33,017 bases of DNA, taken from positions 1 to 33,017 of the forward strand of contig JANQRV010000127.1 in NCBI GenBank assembly GCA_028284395.1, in the 5' to 3' direction. The stretch is from Saprospiraceae bacterium (GTDB lineage Bacteria; Bacteroidota; Bacteroidia; Chitinophagales; Saprospiraceae). The notes under the pieces are model-generated. The model saw nothing but the letters and a program-made list of their open reading frames with translations. It was not told the origin of the DNA and did not search any database. Below, piece after piece: positions 8,988-17,600 of this stretch (position 1 is the stretch's first letter; every line of letters starts with the position of its first letter). The position numbers and the translations under genes are program-made.

Positions 8988-10741
8988 CTGATTGGTTCTA
9001 CATATTCATGATCAATATTGGCCTTAAATCTTCCCTGATCTTTTTGTTCGGTTGGCTGCTGCAAGTATTGCTCAAAAAGTGGCGGGCTGCGCATCGATAT
9101 GCAGTATGGAAAATTCTGTGCGGGCTGCTGCTTTTGCTTCCCCTGACCTATTTGATTGCCTGGCAACCGACATTGTATACTCCGGAGCCAACTGAAATCA
9201 TAGAAGATTTACCAGTGCCTTATCGGGTGTTGGATCTATCGAATGAAAAAAGCAGTTTGCCGACGACTCAGTTAGCTGCTCAAGGTACTTCCTTGGAAGC
9301 AGACACGGCAAATAGCAAATCGATCTATAGGAGTACTGACCCTCTGTTTTTATGCATCGTTTTTGGCATCGCCCTACTGGGACTGTTCATGGTTGCAGAA
9401 GCCATCATTCTTGCCTATATCATTCGAAAAAGCCATATCGGCCACGACGAAATCTGGGAGGAAAGAATGGTCTTCCATAAAAGCACCCTTGGCCTGTTAC
9501 GTCCGGTACAATTGGTTTTTTCCGACTACATTAAAATTCCCTTTACCTACGGCTGGAAAAAACCGATCATCCTCATTCCGGAATCCGAAAGGGAGTGGAC
9601 GACAGAAGAAATCGATACCATAATCCTGCACGAACTTTGTCACATTCGCCAGGGAGATTTTGCATTTAATGTCATCCTGCAATTGATCAAATGTCTTTAT
9701 TGGTGGCATCCTTTGTGTTGGTGGGCGATTAAGAAAATTCGCCTGACCTGTGAGCAGTCGTGCGATGAATCAGTCGTAAATGCTGGTATTACGCATCTTG
9801 CGTACGCGCAGCAGTTGGTACAGCTGGCGGACCGTTTTCAAGTGAAGTCAAACTGGCGTGCTCAACTATCGGTGCCGATGCTGCGTAACACCGATCTGAA
9901 AAATCGGGTAACCCAATTGCTGCGCCTGGCACGGGACCAACAAAGCGAGGAACGAACGAAGATACCGGCACGAATATTTGGCAGCACGCTCTGCTTAATA
10001 CCCCTGCTATTCCTGAATCTTCCTGCCGGTGAATCGGGACTGAACGCTTCCAGGCTTGGTACCCTACTTTTGCACCTCGAGAAGCCGGATGTTGGCACAA
10101 AAGTGGCCAGTCTGAAGGCCTTGGGGATCAGAAAGTACCAGCGTGCCCTGATACCGGTTTTAGAGCATCTTGAACATCCGGACCCAAGGGTTAGGGCGGC
10201 AGCTGCCTGGGCATTGGGAGAGATGGGTGATGATCAGGCGATTGTTCCTCTGGTAAACCTCATCAACGATCGGGTGGACTGTGTTCAGGAGCGGGCCTTG
10301 CTTTCCCTGGGCACTTTCGGATCCACCAAGACCTTTTATGCGGTAACGGACGGGAGGAATGACGGCAGTCCGGTAGTCCGGAAGGCAACGCTGTGGACAT
10401 TGTATCGCATCGGTTGTATGCCCGCTTTTCACCTGGTCAGCAATCACTTAGATGACCCGGATGAAGGTGTTCGGATGCTTTCCGAAAGACTGATTCGAAA
10501 TTTTGACTCCCGGAAATTGAAAAATTGGATACTCGGCATGAATTTAGACTACGGCCGCGATTTTGCCTACGAGCATTTTTCCGGGATCCAAAAAACAGGT
10601 TGTACGGAGCTATTCGTGGAACGCTTGTCCGGCCAAGATGATGTATTGGCGGCAGCAGTGAAACAAGCCGTTGCCGAAACCCCGCACAAGTACGTCATCG
10701 ATGCCATCCAAGACATATTGGCAAACAGGGTCGAAGAATGA
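8984..10741 (+). CDS. BlaR1-like M56 membrane metallopeptidase with HEAT-like C terminus
   Basis: A 585-residue signal-transducing membrane peptidase. Membrane helices at about 8-30, 42-60, 119-147 and 331-347; between the third and fourth is the zinc protease domain with H216-E217-L-C-H220 and the EQSCDE motif, whose E257 is the likely third zinc ligand. In BlaR1/MecR1 this domain leads to loss of the BlaI/MecI repressor after ligand binding by a periplasmic penicillin-binding domain. Here that domain is absent. Instead residues about 370-520 are HEAT-like alpha-helical repeats (DPRVRAAAAWALGEMGD, DCVQERALLSLGTFGS, SPVVRKATLWTLYRIG, DEGVRMLSERLIRNF). By BlaR1 topology they would lie outside the cytoplasm, in the sensor position; topology is inferred. 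The gene overlaps the repressor by 4 bp and is followed 16 bp after its stop by an operator before the oligopeptidase. Beta-lactam sensing is therefore doubtful; a protein or peptide signal is more plausible. Confidence 0.9.
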   Translation: MTDWFYIFMINIGLKSSLIFLFGWLLQVLLKKWRAAHRYAVWKILCGLLLLLPLTYLIAWQPTLYTPEPTEIIEDLPVPYRVLDLSNEKSSLPTTQLAAQGTSLEADTANSKSIYRSTDPLFLCIVFGIALLGLFMVAEAIILAYIIRKSHIGHDEIWEERMVFHKSTLGLLRPVQLVFSDYIKIPFTYGWKKPIILIPESEREWTTEEIDTIILHELCHIRQGDFAFNVILQLIKCLYWWHPLCWWAIKKIRLTCEQSCDESVVNAGITHLAYAQQLVQLADRFQVKSNWRAQLSVPMLRNTDLKNRVTQLLRLARDQQSEERTKIPARIFGSTLCLIPLLFLNLPAGESGLNASRLGTLLLHLEKPDVGTKVASLKALGIRKYQRALIPVLEHLEHPDPRVRAAAAWALGEMGDDQAIVPLVNLINDRVDCVQERALLSLGTFGSTKTFYAVTDGRNDGSPVVRKATLWTLYRIGCMPAFHLVSNHLDDPDEGVRMLSERLIRNFDSRKLKNWILGMNLDYGRDFAYEHFSGIQKTGCTELFVERLSGQDDVLAAAVKQAVAETPHKYVIDAIQDILANRVEE

Positions 10742-10757
10742 AAATTTTTTAAACATT

Positions 10758-10777
10758 AGTGCTAAAAAATTAGCACT
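10758..10777. promoter_or_regulatory. Palindromic operator before the prolyl oligopeptidase, same core as before the repressor
   Basis: AGTGCTAAAAAATTAGCACT: perfect 8-bp arms around AAAA. Its central 16 bp are identical to the site at 8585-8600. It starts 16 bp after the M56 peptidase stop and ends 13 bp before the oligopeptidase ATG. The shared sequence strongly suggests that the same BlaI-type repressor controls the oligopeptidase. Confidence 0.8.
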
Positions 10778-10790
10778 TAAAATTTAAATT

Positions 10791-12959
10791 ATGAAAAATA
10801 CACCGACTGTATTCAGGCTGATAGCCATCCTATTGCTAACGGGAATGAACCAACTGGCAGCACAAATGGCCAATTACCCGAAAGTCAAAAAGCATGCGCA
10901 ATTGACCGAACTTCACAACATCCACATTAAAGATGCCTACCAATGGATGGAGGATCTTAATGATCCGGAACTGCACGCCTGGATGTCTTCTCAGGATGAT
11001 TACTTGCATCAGCTATTGGATGAATCGAGTTTGGAGCTGATCAAAAGCGGGATCAATTGGTTTGGTCAAACCGGTAAGGGATATTCGGTACCACGGAAAG
11101 GGGGAGATCTTTATTACTACAATATAACCGACCCGGCCTTACGCCATTCCCTGTTGTGTAGAAAAAAAGGCTTGGAAGGGGAACCGGAAATACTTTTAAA
11201 TATGAATGATGAATTGGAAGAGGGTCAAACCTACGGTGGATTCTCGCTTTCCCCTTCCGGCAAAACGTTGGTTTGCTGGATGAGAACCGGACAAAACCGG
11301 TACGGACAATTACACGTGTTCGACCTGCAAAAAGGCCAATGGCGGGAAGTGTTGGATGGGACGACTTCGGCAAACATCGCCTGGACGAAGGACGGTGGAT
11401 TCTATTACAACTACTACGGTCCTTCAGCCCAATTGAACAGTAGAGCATTCGCACCGCAGCCGGTAGTGAAATTTCACCGTATTGGCAGTGATCCGCAATC
11501 GGATATTTCCATAAAGAAGCGGCCGGAGGGCTCTAATATGATCTTCCGGATCGCAAGTGCCCATGATGAAGAACAGGTAGTCATCAGTACGCTTGATGGA
11601 CGATCCGACCGAAATGCCGTATTCATCGTGGATAAAACGCAAAAGGTAATTCCGCTTGTACCTCATGATGAGTATATGCTGAATTACGTTGGGAGCAAGG
11701 GCGATGCATTCTATTTCTACTCGAATCAGAATGCCCCCAATGGTAAGATCATCAGGATTGATAAAAATGCCCCTGAGGAAGACAACTGGAAGACCATCAT
11801 ACCGGAAATGAAAGAAACATTGGCAGGGGGGAGTACCGCCGGGGGAAATGCCATGAACCTGATTGGGGATCACTTTACCTTGTTGTACCGGGAAGGTACT
11901 CAGAATATGATCCGGATTTTCGATATCAAAGGAGAGAAAAAACACGAAATCAAATTGGAAACGGGATGGATCGGTTCCGGGCTGGTAGGAAAGCCGACGG
12001 GCAGGGAAGTCTGGTTCTCGTTAAATACCTTTCTCTCTCCTTCGAATATTTACCGGATTGATCTCCGGACGGGAGAAATGCAGCAATACTTTGATCGAAA
12101 TCTTCCCATTGATCGAAATGATTACACTACGCGCAACACCTATTACACCAGTTTCGACAGTACCAAAGTCCCCATTTACATTTGTCATAAGAAAGCCCTA
12201 AAAATGGATGGCCAAAATCCTGTATTTATGTATGGATATGGATTTGGTGGCTGGGTGGCGACTCCCTGGTATCAACCGCACCTTTTGACTTTTTTGGAAA
12301 TGGGTGGCATTTACGTATTGCCTGGGGTGAGAGGCGGCGGAGAGTTTGGCGATGCCTGGAAAGATGCCGGCATATTGTTGAACCGACAAAATGCCATCGA
12401 TGATTACATTGCTGCCAGCGAATTTCTGATCGGGGAGGGCTACACCAGTGCCGGAAGGATGATTGCCAACGGATGGAGTGCGAGCGGTTCCCTGGCAGCG
12501 GCCGTAACAATGCAACGACCCGATTTATACGGCGCCGCCATGATCGGAATCCCCTCCCTGGATATGGTGCGATACGAGCAATTTACTGCCTTTAAAGGAT
12601 GGACCAGGGGATACGGCTCAGTTGCTGATCAGGAAGAGTTTATGAACTTGTGGAGCTGGTCACCCTATCACAACATCAAATCCAACACCTGTTATCCACC
12701 CATGATCGTGACCGTAGGGGAGAAGGATCAAACCACCCCTCCGCAACACGGTTATAAATTTGTGGCAGCCATGCAGGAACACCAATCGGATTGTGATGGG
12801 CAGGTGGTATTGAAGATCGTCTGGGGTGGGGGACACGGTTTTGGTACGGACGCCGAACAGAGATTGGTGACGCAATCGCAGGAAATGACTTTTCTGAGTA
12901 AGGTGCTTGATCTAGATGTAAATCAGCTCAAGCCCATCTCTCAAAAAGGAGATTATTAG
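10791..12959 (+). CDS. Secreted prolyl oligopeptidase family serine peptidase (S9A-like)
   Basis: A 722-residue peptidase of the prolyl oligopeptidase family, close to the usual S9A length. S9A enzymes cut short peptides, usually after proline. Signal peptide 1-25 (cleavage after QLAAQ), so it probably acts in the periplasm or outside. N-terminal family motif DAYQWMEDLNDPELHAW (48-64), propeller about 70-430, alpha/beta-hydrolase domain about 435-722 with PVFMYGYGFGGW, PGVRGGGEFGDAW, nucleophile S563 (NGWSASGS), D646 (GEKDQTTPP) and H682 (GGGHGFG). The nucleophile elbow reads GWSAS where the family usually has GGSNG, and the Arg usually following the catalytic Asp (DDRV) is Thr here, so substrate preference may differ. 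The 20-bp palindrome before it matches the repressor's own operator, so it is probably induced through the BlaI/M56 pair. No obvious SD sequence. Confidence 0.92.
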   Translation: MKNTPTVFRLIAILLLTGMNQLAAQMANYPKVKKHAQLTELHNIHIKDAYQWMEDLNDPELHAWMSSQDDYLHQLLDESSLELIKSGINWFGQTGKGYSVPRKGGDLYYYNITDPALRHSLLCRKKGLEGEPEILLNMNDELEEGQTYGGFSLSPSGKTLVCWMRTGQNRYGQLHVFDLQKGQWREVLDGTTSANIAWTKDGGFYYNYYGPSAQLNSRAFAPQPVVKFHRIGSDPQSDISIKKRPEGSNMIFRIASAHDEEQVVISTLDGRSDRNAVFIVDKTQKVIPLVPHDEYMLNYVGSKGDAFYFYSNQNAPNGKIIRIDKNAPEEDNWKTIIPEMKETLAGGSTAGGNAMNLIGDHFTLLYREGTQNMIRIFDIKGEKKHEIKLETGWIGSGLVGKPTGREVWFSLNTFLSPSNIYRIDLRTGEMQQYFDRNLPIDRNDYTTRNTYYTSFDSTKVPIYICHKKALKMDGQNPVFMYGYGFGGWVATPWYQPHLLTFLEMGGIYVLPGVRGGGEFGDAWKDAGILLNRQNAIDDYIAASEFLIGEGYTSAGRMIANGWSASGSLAAAVTMQRPDLYGAAMIGIPSLDMVRYEQFTAFKGWTRGYGSVADQEEFMNLWSWSPYHNIKSNTCYPPMIVTVGEKDQTTPPQHGYKFVAAMQEHQSDCDGQVVLKIVWGGGHGFGTDAEQRLVTQSQEMTFLSKVLDLDVNQLKPISQKGDY

Positions 12960-13081
12960 AGTTGCCCAAATAGGGGCCCCAAGGTCTAGATTTGGAAATG
13001 TAATTCGGATCTATTCCTCTAGCAAGGAGGGTTTATCAGGACTTTGGCCACCAATCATGTCGTAATGCTGATATTCAAGAA

Positions 13082-13157
13082 ATGAAGCCTATTAATTGGC
13101 ATACTGTTGACTGCGTGCAATGAAAAAGAATCTCAGTCCTCTCTATTGCAAATATAA
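13082..13157 (+). pseudogene. Decayed start of a lipoprotein gene
   Basis: ATGAAG at 13082 is followed, after a one-base frame change, by codons for LLIGILLTACNEKESQSS ending at TAA (13155-13157). LLTAC is a good lipobox after a hydrophobic stretch. The ATG frame itself does not encode a signal peptide and soon stops, so this reads as the remnant of a lipoprotein gene broken by a frameshift and deletion. The fragment is short, so chance similarity is possible. Confidence 0.35.
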
Positions 13158-13283
13158 AACGATCGTTTGAGAAATAAAATAAGTGAACTGGGGGATTTTA
13201 GACTAGGATATCATATGGGAGTTTGATAGATCCTGATTTTATGTATTAACTTGTGATTGACACTCTGATTGAGCTGTTTTTTA

Positions 13284-13291
13284 TATATTTG
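13284..13291 (+). promoter_or_regulatory. Candidate -7 box (TATATTTG) for the EEP-fold gene
   Basis: An exact TAnnTTTG match, 133 bp before the ATG at 13425. The nearest suitable TTG is at 13257-13259, a 24-bp gap that is longer than usual, so the call rests mainly on the -7 box and its position in a non-coding stretch. Confidence 0.4.
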
Positions 13292-13404
13292 GAAGGCGTG
13301 TAAACAATAATTATAAGAGAATTCGTTTTTATATGAATGCGGTGGCTGTCCGAAGCCGGCAATCACCAAGATCAGGTCGAGAGCATGGAAAACCTTATTT
13401 GTAA

Positions 13405-13419
13405 TACTTTTCAAAAGTA
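13405..13419. promoter_or_regulatory. 15-bp palindrome before the EEP-fold gene
   Basis: TACTTTT-C-AAAAGTA has perfect 7-bp arms around one base and ends 5 bp before the ATG at 13425. The position suits an operator overlapping the translation start, but the AT-rich arms make chance plausible and no candidate regulator is known. Confidence 0.3.
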
Positions 13420-13424
13420 CGATT

Positions 13425-14588
13425 ATGAAAATCGCCGCCTTTAATGTCGAAAATCTATTTGATCGGGCCAAAGCTTTTAATGAAGATAATTCAGCGACCG
13501 CCCAAGACATCATTCAGTCGGTTACAGAACTCAATAGTATTTTCGAAGAAACGAATTATTCTGCAGCTCAGAAAGCGAGGATTTTGGAGCTAGTGGCGGC
13601 GCTCAACTTCAATCGATTTAATGAAGGTCCCTTTGCTCGCATCCGCAAGATTAGAGGTAGGATAATTCGCCGACCTAGAGCAGGAGGAATAGAGGTTGTT
13701 GCCGACGGAAGAGGGGACTGGATTGGTTGGGCCGAGTTAAAAACAGCTCCCGTGAATGAAATTGCCATCCTTAATACGGGACGGGTAATCCGAGATGTTA
13801 ATGCGGATATTTTAGCAGTTATTGAAGCGGAGGATCGAGTCTCTCTGAAGAAATTTAGTGAATTTATCTTTGATAAAGTGGTCGGTGAACTACCGCCAAA
13901 TCAAAGGCCGCAACCTTATACCAGCGTCATGGTGATCGATGGGAATGACGATCGTGGCATCGATGTGGGATTGATGACAAAACCAGGCTTCAACATTGGC
14001 TTGATGCAAAGCCACATTCATGATTTGAAACCGGATGGTAAGCCTATTTACAGCCGTGACTGTCCGGAATATGCTGTAACAACACCAACAGACGAAGTCG
14101 TCTGGGTTTTGCCAAATCACTTTAAGAGTAAATTTGGTGGAAACGATGCAGCGTCGGTGGCTAAGAGAACAGCGCAGGCTGAGCAAACAGCCAATATATA
14201 CAGACGGTTGCGACAAGATGGACAGGATAACATTATAGTTTTGGGTGATCTTAATGACACACCGGATAGCGCTCCCCTTCAACCCTTATTGGCCGATACC
14301 GACCTGCAAGACGTTTCGAATCATCCCAACTTTCAAGTCGGCGAATTCAATGTTCCTGCCAATAACCCGAGTCGCGGCATTGGTACGTTCGGGCTTGGAA
14401 ATGATAATAACAAGATCGATTACCTATTGCTTTCCCCAGCTCTGTTTGGGCGGGTGACCGCTGCAGGACTTTTCCGGAAAGGCGCCTGGCCAGGGGTTCA
14501 GCCACGGCGGTGGCAAGTATATGAACAATTGACTAAAAAGGTTCATGTCGCAAGTGATCATCATGTTATCTGGGCAGAAATAGATTAG
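13425..14588 (+). CDS. Endonuclease/exonuclease/phosphatase-fold (DNase I-like) protein
   Basis: A 387-residue metal-dependent phosphodiesterase/phosphatase of the EEP superfamily. All hallmark motifs are in order: FNVENLF (6-12), metal Glu E134 (AVIEAED), RGIDVGLM (177-184), PNHFKSKFGG (230-239), GDLNDTPDS (274-282) with D275 and N277, NKIDYLLLS (329-337) and SDHHVIWAEI with D378 and H379. There is no signal peptide, so it probably acts in the cytoplasm or is exported by another route. Residues about 65-105 form a basic insertion (RIRKIRGRIIRRPRAGG) that could bind nucleic acid (inference). The substrate (DNA, RNA, lipid or nucleotide) cannot be told from sequence. It converges with the kinase-cyclase gene, leaving 12 bp between stops, and is preceded by its own promoter candidate. 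Confidence 0.85.
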   Translation: MKIAAFNVENLFDRAKAFNEDNSATAQDIIQSVTELNSIFEETNYSAAQKARILELVAALNFNRFNEGPFARIRKIRGRIIRRPRAGGIEVVADGRGDWIGWAELKTAPVNEIAILNTGRVIRDVNADILAVIEAEDRVSLKKFSEFIFDKVVGELPPNQRPQPYTSVMVIDGNDDRGIDVGLMTKPGFNIGLMQSHIHDLKPDGKPIYSRDCPEYAVTTPTDEVVWVLPNHFKSKFGGNDAASVAKRTAQAEQTANIYRRLRQDGQDNIIVLGDLNDTPDSAPLQPLLADTDLQDVSNHPNFQVGEFNVPANNPSRGIGTFGLGNDNNKIDYLLLSPALFGRVTAAGLFRKGAWPGVQPRRWQVYEQLTKKVHVASDHHVIWAEID

Positions 14589-14600
14589 GGTCTAGTTTTT

Positions 14601-17600
14601 TTATTTAACCAACATAGTCTCCGTACCATCCCATTCCTCATCAATTCCATTACTGATGTAATAACCGGCTTTGGTGAAAAAGAATCGGGCAACCTGGTCC
14701 TCCGGATTGGCGCGCAGAATATCCTGTAAGACAACGGTGGCTTCCGGGAAACGCTTGTTGAAGTAGTGGTCCAGGCCAGTATTGAACTGATCCAGGGTAT
14801 CTTTCTTTCTCACCATAATTTCCGGTGCATCGCCGTCGAAGCATTCGTAAACGGCGATGGGCTGAGTTTTCCCCTTTACCTGGACCTTTCCCAGGTATCG
14901 AAAATGAAAATCATTGTGATTTTCAATGGTATCATAGCTGTTCTTACTCAACAAGATGGAGGCTCCATAGTACTTAGTGAGGCCTTCCATGCGGGAAGCG
15001 GTGTTGACGATGTCGGAAATGGTTGCTGCTTCATTGCGGGATTCATCGCCAATGATGCCCATGATCAGCGGCCCGGTATGCATGCCCATCCCGACGCGGA
15101 TCGGGTCTCTGCCCTTGAGCGATCGTTCTTCATTGTAAATGCGGAGAGTTCGTTGCATTTCAATGGCTGATTTCAGGGCTTTTTCCGCCAGGTTCGGGAA
15201 AATGGCCATGATGCCGTCTCCCAAATATTGATGTACAAAGCCATCGAATTTCTGGATGGCCGGTCCCATTCTCCGTACGTAAGCATTGATGAATTTGAAA
15301 TTATCATTAGGAGTCATCTTTTCCGAGAGGGTGGTATATCCCCGGATATCCGAAAAGAAAACCGTCACTTCCTTTTGTGCTTGATCGCCCCACTGAACCT
15401 CCGTAATGGATGCGCGCCCGATGGACCTTAGAAAAGAGTGCGGTACGAATTTGCCGGTAGCCTGGTTAATGAGATGGAGATTCAGGTGCGTCTTGATTCG
15501 GCTCAGCAATTCGTCCTTCGAGAAGGGCTTGGCCAGGTAGTCATTGGCGCCGGTATCAAAACCCCGTACCAGGTCGGATACCTGGTTTTTGGCCGTCAGC
15601 ATAATGATGGGCAATTCGCTGGGCAGGTAGATGGACCGCAATTGGTGACAAACCTGGTAGCCGGTCACTTTAGGCATCATAATATCGAGGATGATCAGGT
15701 CGAACTTGGGCGACGTCCGGATGATTTCCAGGGCCTCGTTTCCATTACTGGCTTTGGTGACCCGGTATCCGGCCAGTTCCAGGTGGTTTTCCAATACCCG
15801 TAAATTGATGGGATCGTCGTCGACAATTAGAATGCTGGCCAGTTGACTTTGCCCGTATTGGGGTATTGTCCGATCGTCGATTGCCGGAACTGGGGTTGGA
15901 TGGGAGTGCACGGGTACGATCTCCGCTGCATAGGTTTCCTTCCCGGCGATCGGTTCTTCTTTAGCTATGCGCAAGGTGAAGGTGAAGCTGGAGCCTTCTC
16001 CGAGCTTTGATGCAACATTTAGTTTTCCACCGTGTAGAGTGACCAGGGATTGTGCAATATTCAGGCCGATGCCCGTGCCGCCGTATTCACGGGCAATACT
16101 GCCATCGGCTTGTTCGAAGTACTCAAAGATGGCGTCGAGTTTGTCCTCGGGAATTCCGATGCCGGTATCTTTGACGGAAACCACCAGGAAGTCTTCCTCC
16201 ATTTCAGCTCCGACGATAATGGTTCCTTTCTCCGTAAATTTAATGGCATTGCCGACCAGGTTATACAAGATTTGTTGCAGCCGGTTTTCGTCGGCCAGCA
16301 CGAAAGGCATTCCATCGGGGATCTTGTTTTGTAGTGCCACCGTCTTGTTCCCGAGGAGCGGTCTGGATAAGTTCAATACCACATTTACGATCGATTTTAC
16401 ATCCTGGGGACGCAGATTCAACTCGAGCTCGTGCTGAGCGATTTTCGAAAAGTCCAGGATGTCGTTGACCAGGGTAGAGAGGCGCCGTCCGCTAACGGTA
16501 ATCAACTCCAGGTTCTCGACAGCTTTGGAGGGAAGTTCACCGGCAATGCCGTCTTTGAGCGACTCCGCCAGGCCAATCATGCCATTCAGTGGCGTTTTGA
16601 GTTCGTGGGAGGTATTGGCAAGGAATTGATCCTTCAGCTTGTCGACCTGGAGCAATCGCTTCGTTACTTTTTCCTGGGCCAGCCTTTGCCGGGTTTCAGC
16701 GGCCAGCTTCTGATCCTGAAGGTTTTTGAATAGCTGAGCCAGACCGATGGAGAACAGCAGTACCTGGGCCGCCCTGCCGTAGATGGGATAAACCAACAGC
16801 TCGACGGGAGGCAGAATGTCCAAAACGGTTAAAAATAGGAGCACCATGCTGATGAAGAACACAAGACTGGCAATCATATAGATCCGGGCCGGTCGATAAC
16901 CTTTGAGGAGGGATAACAAACCAACAACCAGCAAAAGGATCATGTAAACAATGACCATGAGCTGATTGATGCGCAGCACCATAAATCCCGACTTGTAATA
17001 CCCCATCGGATAGAAAAAAGCGATCAAAGATGTACCCACTGCTATCAATAAAGCAGTGTAAACGACCAGCAATCGGTCCGCTATTGGCTGCAATTGCTTC
17101 GATTTCAGATAAACCCTTGTGAATTGCGTCAGGAAGGCAAATTGCAGCGCCAGTCCAGTCCACATGATGGTGAAATGGTGTGGCAGCCAGGCATCCGGAA
17201 AATACCATTCCTGGGCAAAACCGGTGCCGACGGTTGCAGTAATGACCGACACAAATCCATAAAGTGCAAAATGTAAATAGCTGCTCTCGCGATTGTAGAA
17301 AAATATGACCAGGTGATAAATGATCACGGCCAGGATTAAGCCAGCATAACCACTGACGATGGAGGCAAAGCGCTCGTCGTACTGATAAAAATAAGTGGGC
17401 GACATCAAGGTTTGATCCAGCCCCACCAGGCGGTCGGTGTACTGGATGATCCCTCTTTGAACCCGCCAATAGATTGTTTGGGATTCATTTCCGCGGATGT
17501 GCAGCGGAAATGCAGGCACCAGACTGGAGGTAAAGGCTCGTTCCCTGATGGGCAGAAAGACTCCGGAGCTCAATTGCTGGAATCCACCGGTCGTATCGGC

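Larger units (their letters stand above)
12960..13424. other. 465-bp stretch without an intact gene
   Basis: Between the oligopeptidase stop and the next plus-strand gene no convincing intact frame exists on either strand. It holds a CCC/GGGGCCCC-rich segment soon after the stop (about 12964-12983, no T-run, so a weak terminator at best), a short decayed lipoprotein-like start, a TATATTTG -7 box and a 15-bp palindrome just before the next gene, each listed separately. Confidence 0.7.

Noticed and set aside
8984..10741. Beta-lactam resistance role for the BlaI/BlaR1-like pair
   Set aside because: No beta-lactamase or penicillin-binding gene lies in the window and the penicillin-binding sensor domain is missing; the operator leads to a peptidase instead.
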